64,000 nt of DNA, from positions 248,001 to 312,000 of the forward strand of contig NZ_LMKK01000004.1 of the NCBI RefSeq assembly GCF_001421485.1. The letters run 5' to 3'. A program made the position numbers and the translations under genes. Position 1 is the stretch's first letter, and every line of letters starts with the position of its first letter. Under the pieces are notes generated by a model, which was not told where the DNA came from, searched no databases, and worked only from the letters and a program-made list of their open reading frames with translations. The DNA comes from Agreia sp. Leaf210. Its GTDB lineage: Bacteria; Actinomycetota; Actinomycetes; Actinomycetales; Microbacteriaceae. Shown here one piece after another: positions 33,033 to 42,221 of the stretch.

Positions 33033-36000
33033 TCACGCGTCGGGAAGCGCCACCTGAACCTTGGTGATCCGGCCCTGCTGGACCAGGAAACCGCGCCCCG
33101 GCGGAAGGTCTGCGCGGCGGAAGCGGCCGAGAGACGTGCCGAGCAGGGTGTCGCCGTCGAGTTCGCCCGGAACCAGCAGCAGGCCGCGCTTGGCGCCCTT
33201 GAACGAGCCGGCCAGCGTCCACGCGGCCGACCAGGTGGCCGTCTCGCTCTCGCCGACCACGAAGACGTCGTCACGCAGCGCCCGCTTGATCAGTCGGTCG
33301 ATGTCGTTCTCGGCCATCGTCCCGGTGAGATCGCCGATGTTCTCCACAAAGATCGCGAGAGTCTCGGGCGGCAGCGTGCCGGCGTCGAGCTGCCCCTGCA
33401 GATCGTCGGCGAACGCGGTGATCTGAGCAGGATCAGACAGCGACATCGACCAGAACGGCAGGGGAGTGAGCGAGGTCTTGCGCGGCGAGATGTGCACGAT
33501 GCGGATGCCGGGCTGCGCTCGCCGCAGAGCGGCGGCCATGGTCGCGAGCGCCGTCGATCGGCCGCTCTGGCCCGAGCCCGACACCATGAACGCTCCCCGC
33601 GGCGCGATTCCGAGTGGCGCGAGGTTGTCGTCGCGCACCGCGATCACGGGCAGTCCGCCCGCCGAGGCCGGAAGGCTCGAGAGCGGGATCGAGTCGGACA
33701 GCTTCTGGATGGGCGGCGCCTCGGGGATCCCCTGGCGCCGCATGGCCTCCGCCAGCTTCGAGACCTCGCGCGACTGGATGGCCACATTGGGGTCTGCTCC
33801 CAGCACGGCGATCTGGATCTCGTTGCCGCCCATCAGGCCGCGGCCGGGGGGCGAGATCGCGGTGAGCGTGTCTTTGGGAACGCCGACCAGCTGATAGTCG
33901 TCCTCGCTGGCCATGCGCAGCACCAGTCGTCGCTGCACGGTCGATCCGAGCGATGCGGGCACCGAGTTGGGGCGGTCTCCCGAGATCACGATGTGCACAC
34001 CCACCTGGCGGCCGTCGCTCGCGATCTGGGCGAACGTGGTGAACCAGGCGGAGTGCCCGCCGAACTCGTACTGCTCGCGGAACGCGCCGATACCGTCGAC
34101 TAAGACGATGATGCGCGGCTCCTCGGGAACCCCGGCGATCCGCCGGTACTCCCCGATGCTTCCGGCCCGCACGGCCGAGTACCGCACCGAGCGGTCGTCG
34201 ACGGTGTCGCGCAGCATACGAAGCAGGCGGATGACCCGCTCCTCGTCGTCGCCGTCGATGATGGCGCCCACGTGGGGCAGCTCCTCGAGCATGCTGAGGC
34301 CGCTCGATCCGAAGTCGAGGCCGTAGACGTGCACCGGGCCCCCGCGCGGCGTCACGGCCGCTGCGACAGCGATCGTGCGCAGGGTGGCGCTCTTGCCCGA
34401 GCCACCGGTTCCGTAGACCGCCATGTTGCCGTCGCGGTCGGGCTCGTAGAACACCGTGGGCTGGATCTGGTTCTCGGGCTCATCGATGACGCCGAGCAGC
34501 AGCCGCTCATCGTTGCGCGGGTTGGGCAGCAGCGAGAAGTCGTAGACCGCCGCGAGTTCGTCGAGCCACGGTTTGCGCGGGTCGGGGATGTCGGCCCTGC
34601 GGGCCGCCGTGCGAATGGATGCGACGAGTCGCGCGATGTCGTTCGGCCCCGGGTCCGACGCCTCGACCGTCTCGACCTCCGGCACCTCCCACTCGGCTCC
34701 GGCGCCGAAGTTCATCTCGCTGATGTCGATGCGCGGACGCGGGGGTTCGTTCGTCGTCCAGCCTCCGGCGTATCCGGTCTGGAACGAGGCGAGGCGACCA
34801 GGACCGGTCTTGGCAGCTCCGCGCCCGGGGATCGACTGATCGAAGTAGGCGGCCATCGGCGTTCCGAGGATGTCGGAGGAGTCTTCCGCGTCGGCCATGC
34901 GCAGGGCGATGCGCAGGTTCGTGTTCGCGCGCAGATTGTCTTTGATGACACCGGCGGGGCGCTGGGTCGCGAGAATCAGGTGCAGTCCGAGCGAGCGTCC
35001 TCGCTGGGCGACGTCGACGACGCCGTCGACGAACTCGGGCACCTCCTGCACGAGCGCGGCGAACTCGTCGACCACGATCAGGAGGCTCGGCGGAGTCTCC
35101 GGGTCGCCCGTCTTCTCGAGCGAGACCAGGTCTTTCGCCTTCTTGCGGTTCAACAGGTGCTCGCGGTAGCGCAGTTCCGCCCGCAACGACGTGAGCGCCC
35201 GGCGCACGAGGTGCGGCGAGAGGTCGGTGACGAGTCCCACGGTGTGCGGCAGGGCGACACAGTCGGCGAAGGCGGCACCACCCTTGTAGTCGATGAAGAG
35301 GAAGGTCGCGCGGTCGGGGGAGTGCGCCGCGGCCATGCCGAGCACCCACGACTGCAGGAACTCGCTCTTTCCCGCTCCGGTCGTTCCGCCGACGAGCGCG
35401 TGCGGACCCTGGTTGCGGATGTCGAGGTAGAAGGGCTCGGTTCCACTGTGGCCGACAAGGGCCCGCAGAGAGCCCTCCTTCTTTCGCCGCACGGGAGGCG
35501 AACCGTCGCGGAGGGCGATCGAGTTGCTCTCGCGCCAGCGCTCGACGACCGCATCAGGCTGCTCGGCGAGCTCGGGGCCGACGAGCGACAGATACGACAC
35601 CGAACGCGGCAGATCCGACTCGTCGTCGATCGGCGATCCGACGTCGACGACGGGGGCGAGATGGCGGGCGTAGCGGTGGGCGGCCTCGAGCTCGACCGTC
35701 TCGCAGACCACCGGGTAGGTGTGCTCGCCCAACCGCACCTGGCCGACCGTGCCGCCCGCGACATCCGAATCGACACTGACGAAGCTGCGGCACGCCGCCG
35801 GCAGGTGGGCGATGGATGGCGCAGACCACACGATGTGCACGTTGGCGTCGGCGCCCCGCTCGGCGAGGCGGTTGAGCCGGCCCCGGTCGACGGGCACATC
35901 GTCTTCGATGATCACGATGACGGCGGGGGTGATGGGCAGCGGAACGTCGGACTCGTCGTCTTTCTTCGGGCGCAGATCCGGGCTCTCGAGTGCGCCGCGA

Positions 36001-37490
36001 GCGCTCGGGGCTCCGGTCGTGCGCTGAGCGACCAGTTCCTCCAGTCGCGACAGCAGGGCGAGTCCCGAGCCGGGGTTGTCGGCGAGGTGATCGCCGGCGA
36101 GCGGGCTGTGCGGAGAGCCGGTGTGCGGCATCCATTCGAGCCATTCCCAGCTCTCCCGAGACACCGGTGACACGAGGGCGCAGACCACGAGTTCGGCGGG
36201 GGAGTGCAGCGCGGTGAGCTGAGCTACGACTCCGCGCGTGACGCCGCGGCGCAGGTCGAGGCTGCCGGCCACGCCCAGGGCGCCGGATTCGCGCAGGTCG
36301 GCCACGATGGGCACGTTGTCGATGAGTGAGAACTTCTCCGCCACCTCTTCGAGCTGCCCCCAGTACTCGGGAAGCGTGTCATTAGCCTGCGGCAGGGTGA
36401 CGCTGTCGCGGCTGTGTGCCGTTCCGAGGCCGAGGCGCACGGCGAGAAAGGCGCCGTGCTCGGGTCGGTGCGTCCAGAGCAGGTGGCCCAGCCGATGCGC
36501 CGACTCGAGGCTGTCGCCCACCGAGGGCGCCTCGCCCAGGCGAACGGCACGCTGCAGCCGCTGACGCTCGTGCAGCTTGTCGACGAAGGCCTTGAGCGAC
36601 AGCGTGAACTGCTTGATCGCGTCTTTCATCTGGCGACGCGTCGTGAGCTTGTGATCGATGTACGTACCGATCATCAGCAGGGGGCTCAGGGCGATGAACA
36701 CGACGCTCAGGATGTTGCGGGTGAAGGCGTAGAGAACGACACCCATGATCAGCGGCGCGATCAAGGCGACGATCGGAAAGCGCTGCGGCTGCGGGCGGCC
36801 GGGAGGTTCGGGCGCCGGATACTTGTCGCCCGGGTAGCGGGCGACCACGCGGGGAGACCGGTTGAACTCGATCACGGGCGTCGAGGGGGCCGCGCCGCCG
36901 AGGCGCTGCAGGGGAACGACGCACAGCGCGGTGTCGCCGAGAACCACGACGTCAGCCGAGCTCAGAGTGGTGCGCGCGACTTGCTCGCCACCCATCAGCA
37001 GACCGTTGGCCGAGTTCATGTCGGTGATCTCGACGGTTTCGCCCACGTTGATGCGGGCGTGCCGTTTGGAGATGAGCGAGTCAGTGAGTCGCACATCCAC
37101 CCCGCGCTCACGACCGATGTAGCTGGTGCCGAAGGGCAGCGCGAACTCGGAGCCGGCGTCCGGGCCCGACAGCACGCGCAGGGTGGCCGCAGCCGCGCCC
37201 CGATCGGAGCCGGGCGCATTGAAGTCGTCGCTGTGCTGACGGATCTCGATGGTGGAGCCGGAGCGCACGCCCGAGTCGAGCAGATTCGATTGGGGATCGA
37301 GCACGCGGGTCTGGCCCGACGTCTCGGTGACCTGCAGCGTCAGGCGAGGAGGCGCGACCTGCACGTCGTTGTTGGGATCGGCCGTATAGAGAGCCTCCGC
37401 CACATTCGAGACCGAGGTGGTCGCATCCGCCGTGACGGCGACATTCGTCGAGGTGCCGCCGCCGCGGGAGAGCGTGAGTTTGATGTGCAT
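33033..37490 (-). CDS. Type VII secretion ATPase EccC/EssC with N-terminal FHA domain
   Basis: 1485 residues. About 1-85 is a small beta-rich domain, perhaps ubiquitin- or FHA-like. A complete FHA follows at about 100-190 (YIGRERGVDV, SKRHARI, MNSANGLL). Two membrane helices lie at about 238-275 (FPIVALIAPLIMGVVLYAFT). Three FtsK/SpoIIIE-type ATPase domains come next: Walker A GGTTGAGKSEF with LLIVVDEFAAL; GTGGSGKSATL with LDFGSSG; and SGSGQSGRSTAL, where Lys is replaced by Arg. It is the motor of WXG100 export. The FHA-containing single-chain form is closer to Firmicute EssC than to mycobacterial EccCa/EccCb. No EccB, EccD or MycP is seen in the window. Confidence 0.93.
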   Translation of the reverse strand: MHIKLTLSRGGGTSTNVAVTADATTSVSNVAEALYTADPNNDVQVAPPRLTLQVTETSGQTRVLDPQSNLLDSGVRSGSTIEIRQHSDDFNAPGSDRGAAAATLRVLSGPDAGSEFALPFGTSYIGRERGVDVRLTDSLISKRHARINVGETVEITDMNSANGLLMGGEQVARTTLSSADVVVLGDTALCVVPLQRLGGAAPSTPVIEFNRSPRVVARYPGDKYPAPEPPGRPQPQRFPIVALIAPLIMGVVLYAFTRNILSVVFIALSPLLMIGTYIDHKLTTRRQMKDAIKQFTLSLKAFVDKLHERQRLQRAVRLGEAPSVGDSLESAHRLGHLLWTHRPEHGAFLAVRLGLGTAHSRDSVTLPQANDTLPEYWGQLEEVAEKFSLIDNVPIVADLRESGALGVAGSLDLRRGVTRGVVAQLTALHSPAELVVCALVSPVSRESWEWLEWMPHTGSPHSPLAGDHLADNPGSGLALLSRLEELVAQRTTGAPSARGALESPDLRPKKDDESDVPLPITPAVIVIIEDDVPVDRGRLNRLAERGADANVHIVWSAPSIAHLPAACRSFVSVDSDVAGGTVGQVRLGEHTYPVVCETVELEAAHRYARHLAPVVDVGSPIDDESDLPRSVSYLSLVGPELAEQPDAVVERWRESNSIALRDGSPPVRRKKEGSLRALVGHSGTEPFYLDIRNQGPHALVGGTTGAGKSEFLQSWVLGMAAAHSPDRATFLFIDYKGGAAFADCVALPHTVGLVTDLSPHLVRRALTSLRAELRYREHLLNRKKAKDLVSLEKTGDPETPPSLLIVVDEFAALVQEVPEFVDGVVDVAQRGRSLGLHLILATQRPAGVIKDNLRANTNLRIALRMADAEDSSDILGTPMAAYFDQSIPGRGAAKTGPGRLASFQTGYAGGWTTNEPPRPRIDISEMNFGAGAEWEVPEVETVEASDPGPNDIARLVASIRTAARRADIPDPRKPWLDELAAVYDFSLLPNPRNDERLLLGVIDEPENQIQPTVFYEPDRDGNMAVYGTGGSGKSATLRTIAVAAAVTPRGGPVHVYGLDFGSSGLSMLEELPHVGAIIDGDDEERVIRLLRMLRDTVDDRSVRYSAVRAGSIGEYRRIAGVPEEPRIIVLVDGIGAFREQYEFGGHSAWFTTFAQIASDGRQVGVHIVISGDRPNSVPASLGSTVQRRLVLRMASEDDYQLVGVPKDTLTAISPPGRGLMGGNEIQIAVLGADPNVAIQSREVSKLAEAMRRQGIPEAPPIQKLSDSIPLSSLPASAGGLPVIAVRDDNLAPLGIAPRGAFMVSGSGQSGRSTALATMAAALRRAQPGIRIVHISPRKTSLTPLPFWSMSLSDPAQITAFADDLQGQLDAGTLPPETLAIFVENIGDLTGTMAENDIDRLIKRALRDDVFVVGESETATWSAAWTLAGSFKGAKRGLLLVPGELDGDTLLGTSLGRFRRADLPPGRGFLVQQGRITKVQVALPDA

Positions 37491-37493
37491 GGA

Positions 37494-38261
37494 CTAGCGG
37501 GCATCCTTCGATGGGGTCGCGGCAGGAGCCTGGGGAGTGTCGGCCGTGTCGTCGTCGAGAGCGGGAAGATCGGCCGGGGTGACGAGGCGCGAGAGCACGG
37601 CGTACTCGACCAGCCGAGCGCGCCGGTTCGTCGCGAGCGCTCCGACTCCGCCGCGCAGACCGTCGACGCCCTGGCGGCTCAACTTGTCGCAGACGTTGTC
37701 GAGCTTGCGGTTGAACCGGCTCAGCACCCAACCGAGCCGCTCGGCCGCCGCCGCCGACGACGGAATCTCGCTCGTGCCCGTTCCCTCGCGCTTGAGCATC
37801 GGCTCGGAGAGAGCGAGGATCAGCAGCCACTGCGAGCGGGTGAAGGTGACAGCTCCCACGGTGGTGGTGCCGTCGCTCGACGAGACGGGCTTCGAGTCGA
37901 CGAAGGCCGGCGTCGAGGTGTGCACCACGAACTCGTAGGTCGTGGGGCCGGCGGTGAAGACCACCGAGGTCAGTCCGAAGACCACGGGAAGTCGCGCGCC
38001 GGGCGCGAGCCAAGCCTGCATCGACCCCGTCGCATCCGAGATCGACGCCGAGAGCCGCGAGCCCACGTTGATGAGCCACCACAGGCCGTCGATGTACGCG
38101 ATCTGCAGAAAGCGGCGGTGCAGATACTGGTTGTCGTCGATGTCGAGGTCGGCGTCGCGGCCGATGTCGAAGGGCTTGTTCTTGTTGAGCGTGAACCACT
38201 CGCCGCAGTACTCGACGCTGGCATCGGTCGTGGTCGTCTCGGTTGTACTGACATCGGTCAT
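37494..38261 (-). CDS. FHA-like regulatory protein of the secretion operon
   Basis: 255 residues; ATG 38261 shares one base with the kinase stop (TGATG). The N-terminal half (about 15-120) looks like a beta-sandwich FHA with FDIGRDADLDIDDNQYLHRR. It lacks the usual Ser-x-x-His pair and the NG turn, so phosphothreonine binding is uncertain. The C-terminal half is helical (TFTRSQWLLILALSEPMLKR, LGWVLSRFNRKLDNVCDKLS), possibly a winged helix, with an Ala/Pro tail. Located between the Ser/Thr kinase and EccC; probably part of the phosphorylation relay of the system. Confidence 0.7.
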   Translation of the reverse strand: MTDVSTTETTTTDASVEYCGEWFTLNKNKPFDIGRDADLDIDDNQYLHRRFLQIAYIDGLWWLINVGSRLSASISDATGSMQAWLAPGARLPVVFGLTSVVFTAGPTTYEFVVHTSTPAFVDSKPVSSSDGTTTVGAVTFTRSQWLLILALSEPMLKREGTGTSEIPSSAAAAERLGWVLSRFNRKLDNVCDKLSRQGVDGLRGGVGALATNRRARLVEYAVLSRLVTPADLPALDDDTADTPQAPAATPSKDAR

Positions 38262-39910
38262 CAGGGCGCGCATCCCGTCGCTGGTTCGGAGGCACGCCCG
38301 TCTTTGCGACGCACACTCACTTCGATACAGGTCTTCTGCCCCTCGGCGGGCACGACCGTGACCGTCGCGTCGGTGGTCGACGCGAGGGTGGGCTCGGTTC
38401 CGGGAACGAGCAGTCCCCATTGATAGACGTCGCCGGCCTCGGGCTCGGGGTTCGACCAGGTGAAGACGATGCCGCCCTCACCGGGAGCGCCCGCCACATC
38501 GACGGGCGGGGCCACTGTGCCTCCGGGGATCACGTCGATCGGGTCGACGGGGTCTTCGGTCTTGACCGCGGCCGGGCTTCCACCGGCGGCGTTGATCGCG
38601 AAGATGGTGCCGCCCACGCCGAGCAGCACGACCAAGGAGATGGCGCCGATGAGAATGGGGAGCTTCTTCGACCGGCGGCTGGTCGGCTCCGCGGCGTACT
38701 CCGTGGGCTGCGGGGCGCGATGCTGGGTCTGCTCGACCGGCGGCGACGTGAGCCCGAAACCCGAGGGCGTGGGTGCCGGTGCGTACGGCGCGACCGGAAG
38801 CTGGCCCCGGCGCTGGGTGGCTTCCACGGCATCCGGCCCGGGTGCGCGATTCGGCTGGCTGAAGGTCACGGGCGGGATGCCCACGGGTGGAACGGGCGGG
38901 GCCGCAGCCGAGGGCGGCGGCGTGGGGCGGCGGTTCGCCGTGCCCGCGACGGGCGCGGTGGGGTCGATCGTGACAATGCCCCGGATGCGCGTGTTGCCGT
39001 CGTCTTCCTCTTCTTCGGCGGCCGACGGAAGCGAGTCGTCGAGCACGTCAGCCGGTGTGACCGACAGGCTGAGTTCGAGTTGAACCTTCTGCAGGGCTCG
39101 GGCGAATTCGAGTGCCGACCCGAAGCGGTCCTCCTCGCGCTTGGCCATGGAGGTGGCGAGGATCTGCTCGAGGGAATCGGGAACGTCGGCGCGGCCGGTG
39201 CGAGACAGGGGCGACTGCTGGATGCGCGTGATGAGGTCGAGGCCGCCGTTGCTTCCGCCGACGACTTCGAAGGGGCTCCGCCCTGCGAGAAGCGTGTACA
39301 CCGTGGCGCCCAGCGCGTAGATGTCTCCGCCGGGGCCACTCGACGAGCTCTGCCCGAACACCTCTGGAGGCGACCAGGGAATGGACATGCCGACGGCGGC
39401 GTCGTCTCCGCCACCGACCATCGTCACGGAGATTCCGAAGTCCGTCAGCGCGGGGCGGTTGTATTCCGTCGTGAGAATATTGGCCGGCTTGATGTCGCGG
39501 TGCAGGATTCCCGCGCGGTGGGCGGTCTCCACCGCACCGGCGACCTGGATGCCGATGCGCAGCGCCTCGGCAACGCTGATCTTCTCCCGCCGGTACCGCG
39601 CCGCGAGGTTCGGCCTCGAGCAGTACTCCATGACCAGGTAGGGCCGGCCGTCTTGAGCTATGTCGGCCTGATAGATCGTGACGATCGACGGGTGCGTCGA
39701 GAGCTGCGCCATGAGGTTCGCCTCGGCGTCGAAGTTCTCGCGCGCTCCGGGGGTGAGCGCCTCGCTGAGCAGCACCTTGATGGCGACGCGACGACGCGGC
39801 ATGCGCTGTTCGTAGAGGAACACGTCGGCGAATCCGCCCGAACCGAGCAACTGCTCGTGCGTGAATCCAGGGATCTCGGGCGGAGCCGATGGTGGTCGAC
39901 GCGCATTCAC
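38261..39910 (-). CDS. Transmembrane Ser/Thr protein kinase (PknB-like)
   Basis: 549 residues, GTG start overlapping the FHA gene stop (GTGA). The N-terminal kinase domain (about 15-275) is complete: LGSGGFADVFL (Gly loop), VAIKVL (Lys), HRDIKPANIL (catalytic loop), TDFGIS and WSPPEVF. A Pro-rich cytosolic linker follows, then one membrane helix (about 418-442, ILIGAISLVVLLGVGGTIFA) and an external fibronectin-like domain (APGEGGIVFTWSNPEPEAGD, CIEVSVRRKDG). PASTA repeats are absent, so the sensed signal differs from PknB. Substrates are likely the FHA proteins and EccC of this operon, opposed by the PP2C two genes upstream. Confidence 0.93.
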   Translation of the reverse strand: MNARRPPSAPPEIPGFTHEQLLGSGGFADVFLYEQRMPRRRVAIKVLLSEALTPGARENFDAEANLMAQLSTHPSIVTIYQADIAQDGRPYLVMEYCSRPNLAARYRREKISVAEALRIGIQVAGAVETAHRAGILHRDIKPANILTTEYNRPALTDFGISVTMVGGGDDAAVGMSIPWSPPEVFGQSSSSGPGGDIYALGATVYTLLAGRSPFEVVGGSNGGLDLITRIQQSPLSRTGRADVPDSLEQILATSMAKREEDRFGSALEFARALQKVQLELSLSVTPADVLDDSLPSAAEEEEDDGNTRIRGIVTIDPTAPVAGTANRRPTPPPSAAAPPVPPVGIPPVTFSQPNRAPGPDAVEATQRRGQLPVAPYAPAPTPSGFGLTSPPVEQTQHRAPQPTEYAAEPTSRRSKKLPILIGAISLVVLLGVGGTIFAINAAGGSPAAVKTEDPVDPIDVIPGGTVAPPVDVAGAPGEGGIVFTWSNPEPEAGDVYQWGLLVPGTEPTLASTTDATVTVVPAEGQKTCIEVSVRRKDGRASEPATGCAP

Positions 39911-41400
39911 GGAAGCTCCTCGAAGAGCAGTGTGACGCCGTCGCCGATGTCGACGATGTCGCCGTTCAGAACGAGCACGGCCTCGCCGGGCGACAGCCGC
40001 AGCGGGGGAGTCCCGGCGCGGTGCAGCACGGAGCCGTTGGTCGTGTCGAGATCGACCACGAGCACGTGGCGTCCCTCGACGCGTACCTCCAGATGGCTGC
40101 GCGACACGTCTTGCTCGGGGCTCGGAACAGTGACCAGGTGAGGCAGCACATCGCCCTGCACTCGCTGGGCACGCGGGCGTCGACCGACGATCACGGGGCG
40201 GTCGAGCGAGATCACTTCACCGGTCGCGAGCACGATGCGTCCGGGTCCTCCCGTCGTCGCGGCCTCGTCGGCCGTCTCGAGGCGGCGCATCGCCTCGAGC
40301 TCGGACACCGTCACGGTGAGGCCGTCGTGGTCGCTCTCGCTCGGGGCGGGAGCTGCCGGCGCGGCAGGAGTGGACTGCTCATTCCAGTCAGTGGCCGCGG
40401 CTCCGACACCGGCGAAGCCCGGCACCCGGTCGATGAGGCCGGTCGGAGGCGGAGCGGTCCACTCTCGCGACGAGGGCTTCGGCGATTCCGGGGGAGTGAA
40501 GGACGCGACGGCGGGGGGCTCTGCGGGTGACGCAGGTGCGGCGGCAGTAGGCGTGACGGGCGCCGCGGAAGGACTCTCCTCGTCCGAGGATTCATCGTCG
40601 TCGAGGCGCACGGCGGCCTGCTCGACCGACTTGACGACGGTCGCGCCCCAGAGGTGGTCGTACGCGTCGTCGGGAAGTTCCGTGACGGTGGGCCCGAAGT
40701 CCTCCGCCTCGACCGGCTCGACGTCGTCGACCGTGTCATCGGCATCGTCCGTGTCGTCGGCGTCGGAGGCGGCCTCGATGTCGGGTTCCGGCGCCTCGAC
40801 GGGCGCAGCCTGCGGAATGATCGTCTCTGTCGGCACGACCGGTTCTGCGGGCAACACCCGTTCTGCGGGCACGGGCACTATTGGCTCCACGGGCGCAGGA
40901 ACCACGACAGGAGCCGCCTCTCCAGCGACGACCGGCGCGGCTGCCCCGGCCTGGCCGTCCATACGGAACGACACCGCGCGACACAGCACGATCCCGCTGC
41001 GGATGGCCAACCAGTCCGACGCGTCGGCGCCGTCGCTGCTCACGACGAAGCCGTCTGCACGGGCGACGACGCGCTCGTTCCACGTGGTGACCTCGTCTCC
41101 AGCCACGATGACGGGCTCGGATGCGCCCGGCTCGCTCACCTCGATGCGGAACGCACCGCGCACGGCGACTCGCAGTTCAGCGCCCGACGCGACGGCGACC
41201 GCGAAGGGCGGTATCGCTTTGAGGTTCGTGCCGAACTCGGCCGTCAGTGCTTCGAGCACACCGCTCAGACCGTGTCCGTCGTCGAGCGTGCGCCAGATGC
41301 GCTCGAGCATCTGTCCGTCGAGGGTCGAGGGGAACAGGGCCACGGCGCCGGGCGCGACAACCCCGCGCCACTGCCCGGGCTGGTAGTCGAGTCGGGTCAT
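39907..41400 (-). CDS. FHA-domain protein with long Pro/Ala/Glu linker
   Basis: 497 residues. The N-terminal domain (about 1-150) is of unknown type (WRGVVAPGAVALFPSTLDGQ). The middle (about 150-385) is a low-complexity Pro/Ala/Val/Asp linker. A C-terminal FHA spans about 395-495 (VIVGRRPRA, SRSHLEV, LDTTNGSVL, GDIVDIGDGVTL) with the residues expected for phosphothreonine binding. It overlaps PP2C upstream (ATGA) and kinase downstream (GTGA). It probably acts as a kinase substrate or adaptor in regulation of the secretion apparatus. Confidence 0.8.
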   Translation of the reverse strand: MTRLDYQPGQWRGVVAPGAVALFPSTLDGQMLERIWRTLDDGHGLSGVLEALTAEFGTNLKAIPPFAVAVASGAELRVAVRGAFRIEVSEPGASEPVIVAGDEVTTWNERVVARADGFVVSSDGADASDWLAIRSGIVLCRAVSFRMDGQAGAAAPVVAGEAAPVVVPAPVEPIVPVPAERVLPAEPVVPTETIIPQAAPVEAPEPDIEAASDADDTDDADDTVDDVEPVEAEDFGPTVTELPDDAYDHLWGATVVKSVEQAAVRLDDDESSDEESPSAAPVTPTAAAPASPAEPPAVASFTPPESPKPSSREWTAPPPTGLIDRVPGFAGVGAAATDWNEQSTPAAPAAPAPSESDHDGLTVTVSELEAMRRLETADEAATTGGPGRIVLATGEVISLDRPVIVGRRPRAQRVQGDVLPHLVTVPSPEQDVSRSHLEVRVEGRHVLVVDLDTTNGSVLHRAGTPPLRLSPGEAVLVLNGDIVDIGDGVTLLFEELP

Positions 41401-42221
41401 CGCACGGCTCCTTCGGTTGGGGCGGATCCGCGGGGAATAGTGTCATCGGGCAAGGCCGGTTCGGATGCCGCCTGGGCAAGCGATGCGTCGACCACGACCG
41501 CCGTCAGGTTGTCGTGGCCTCCCCGGGCCATGCCCTCACGCACCAGCCTGTCGGCCGCCACCTGAGGATCTTTCTCACTCGAGAGTATTCGGGCGATCGA
41601 CTCCGTGTCGATTTCACCCGAGATGCCGTCGGAGCACACGAACATACGGTCGCCCGGTTCGACGGGCACGAGCCAGAAGTCGGGGCGGTAGTCGCCGCCC
41701 GCGCCGAGCGCACGGGTGATCACATTGCGGGCGGGATGCACCAGGGCTTCGGCCGCGTTGATTCCCCCGCCGTCGAGCAGTTCCTGAACGACCGAGTGGT
41801 CGATGCTGATCTGTTCGAGCACACCCGAATTCAGTCGGTAGGTGCGGGAGTCGCCGAGGTTGAAGACCAGCCACACGGCCGTTCCCTCGCTGTCGACGAT
41901 CGCCACCCCCGACACGGTGGTGCCCGCGCGGCGGCGGCCGCCCGTGCTGAGCTCGGCGATGGAGCGATACGCGCGGTCGAAGGCGGCGCGCACGTCGGTG
42001 GGGTCGACCGTGGGTCGCCCCGTCAGGCCGTCGAACGACTCGACCACGATCGCGCTCGCCCGCTCGCCCGCCTCGTGTCCGCCCATGCCGTCGGCCACCA
42101 GAAAGACCGGTGACGAGGCGAGATAGGCGTCTTCGTTCGTCGCCCGCTTGAGCCCGCGGTGCGTCGCGGCTCCCGAGTGCAGCACGACCGTCGAGACGCC
42201 GATTGTCGGCGGCGGACTCAC
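41397..42221 (-). CDS. PP2C-family Ser/Thr protein phosphatase
   Basis: 274 residues, GTG start overlapping the RDD-FHA gene (GTGA). The PP2C motifs with metal-binding acidic residues are all present: KRATNEDAYL, VADGMGGHEAGE, FNLGDSRTYRL, VCSDGISGEID and HDNLTAVVVDAS. It is soluble with no transmembrane extension, unlike PstP. It should reverse phosphorylation by the kinase encoded two genes downstream. Confidence 0.93.
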   Translation of the reverse strand: MSPPPTIGVSTVVLHSGAATHRGLKRATNEDAYLASSPVFLVADGMGGHEAGERASAIVVESFDGLTGRPTVDPTDVRAAFDRAYRSIAELSTGGRRRAGTTVSGVAIVDSEGTAVWLVFNLGDSRTYRLNSGVLEQISIDHSVVQELLDGGGINAAEALVHPARNVITRALGAGGDYRPDFWLVPVEPGDRMFVCSDGISGEIDTESIARILSSEKDPQVAADRLVREGMARGGHDNLTAVVVDASLAQAASEPALPDDTIPRGSAPTEGAVR

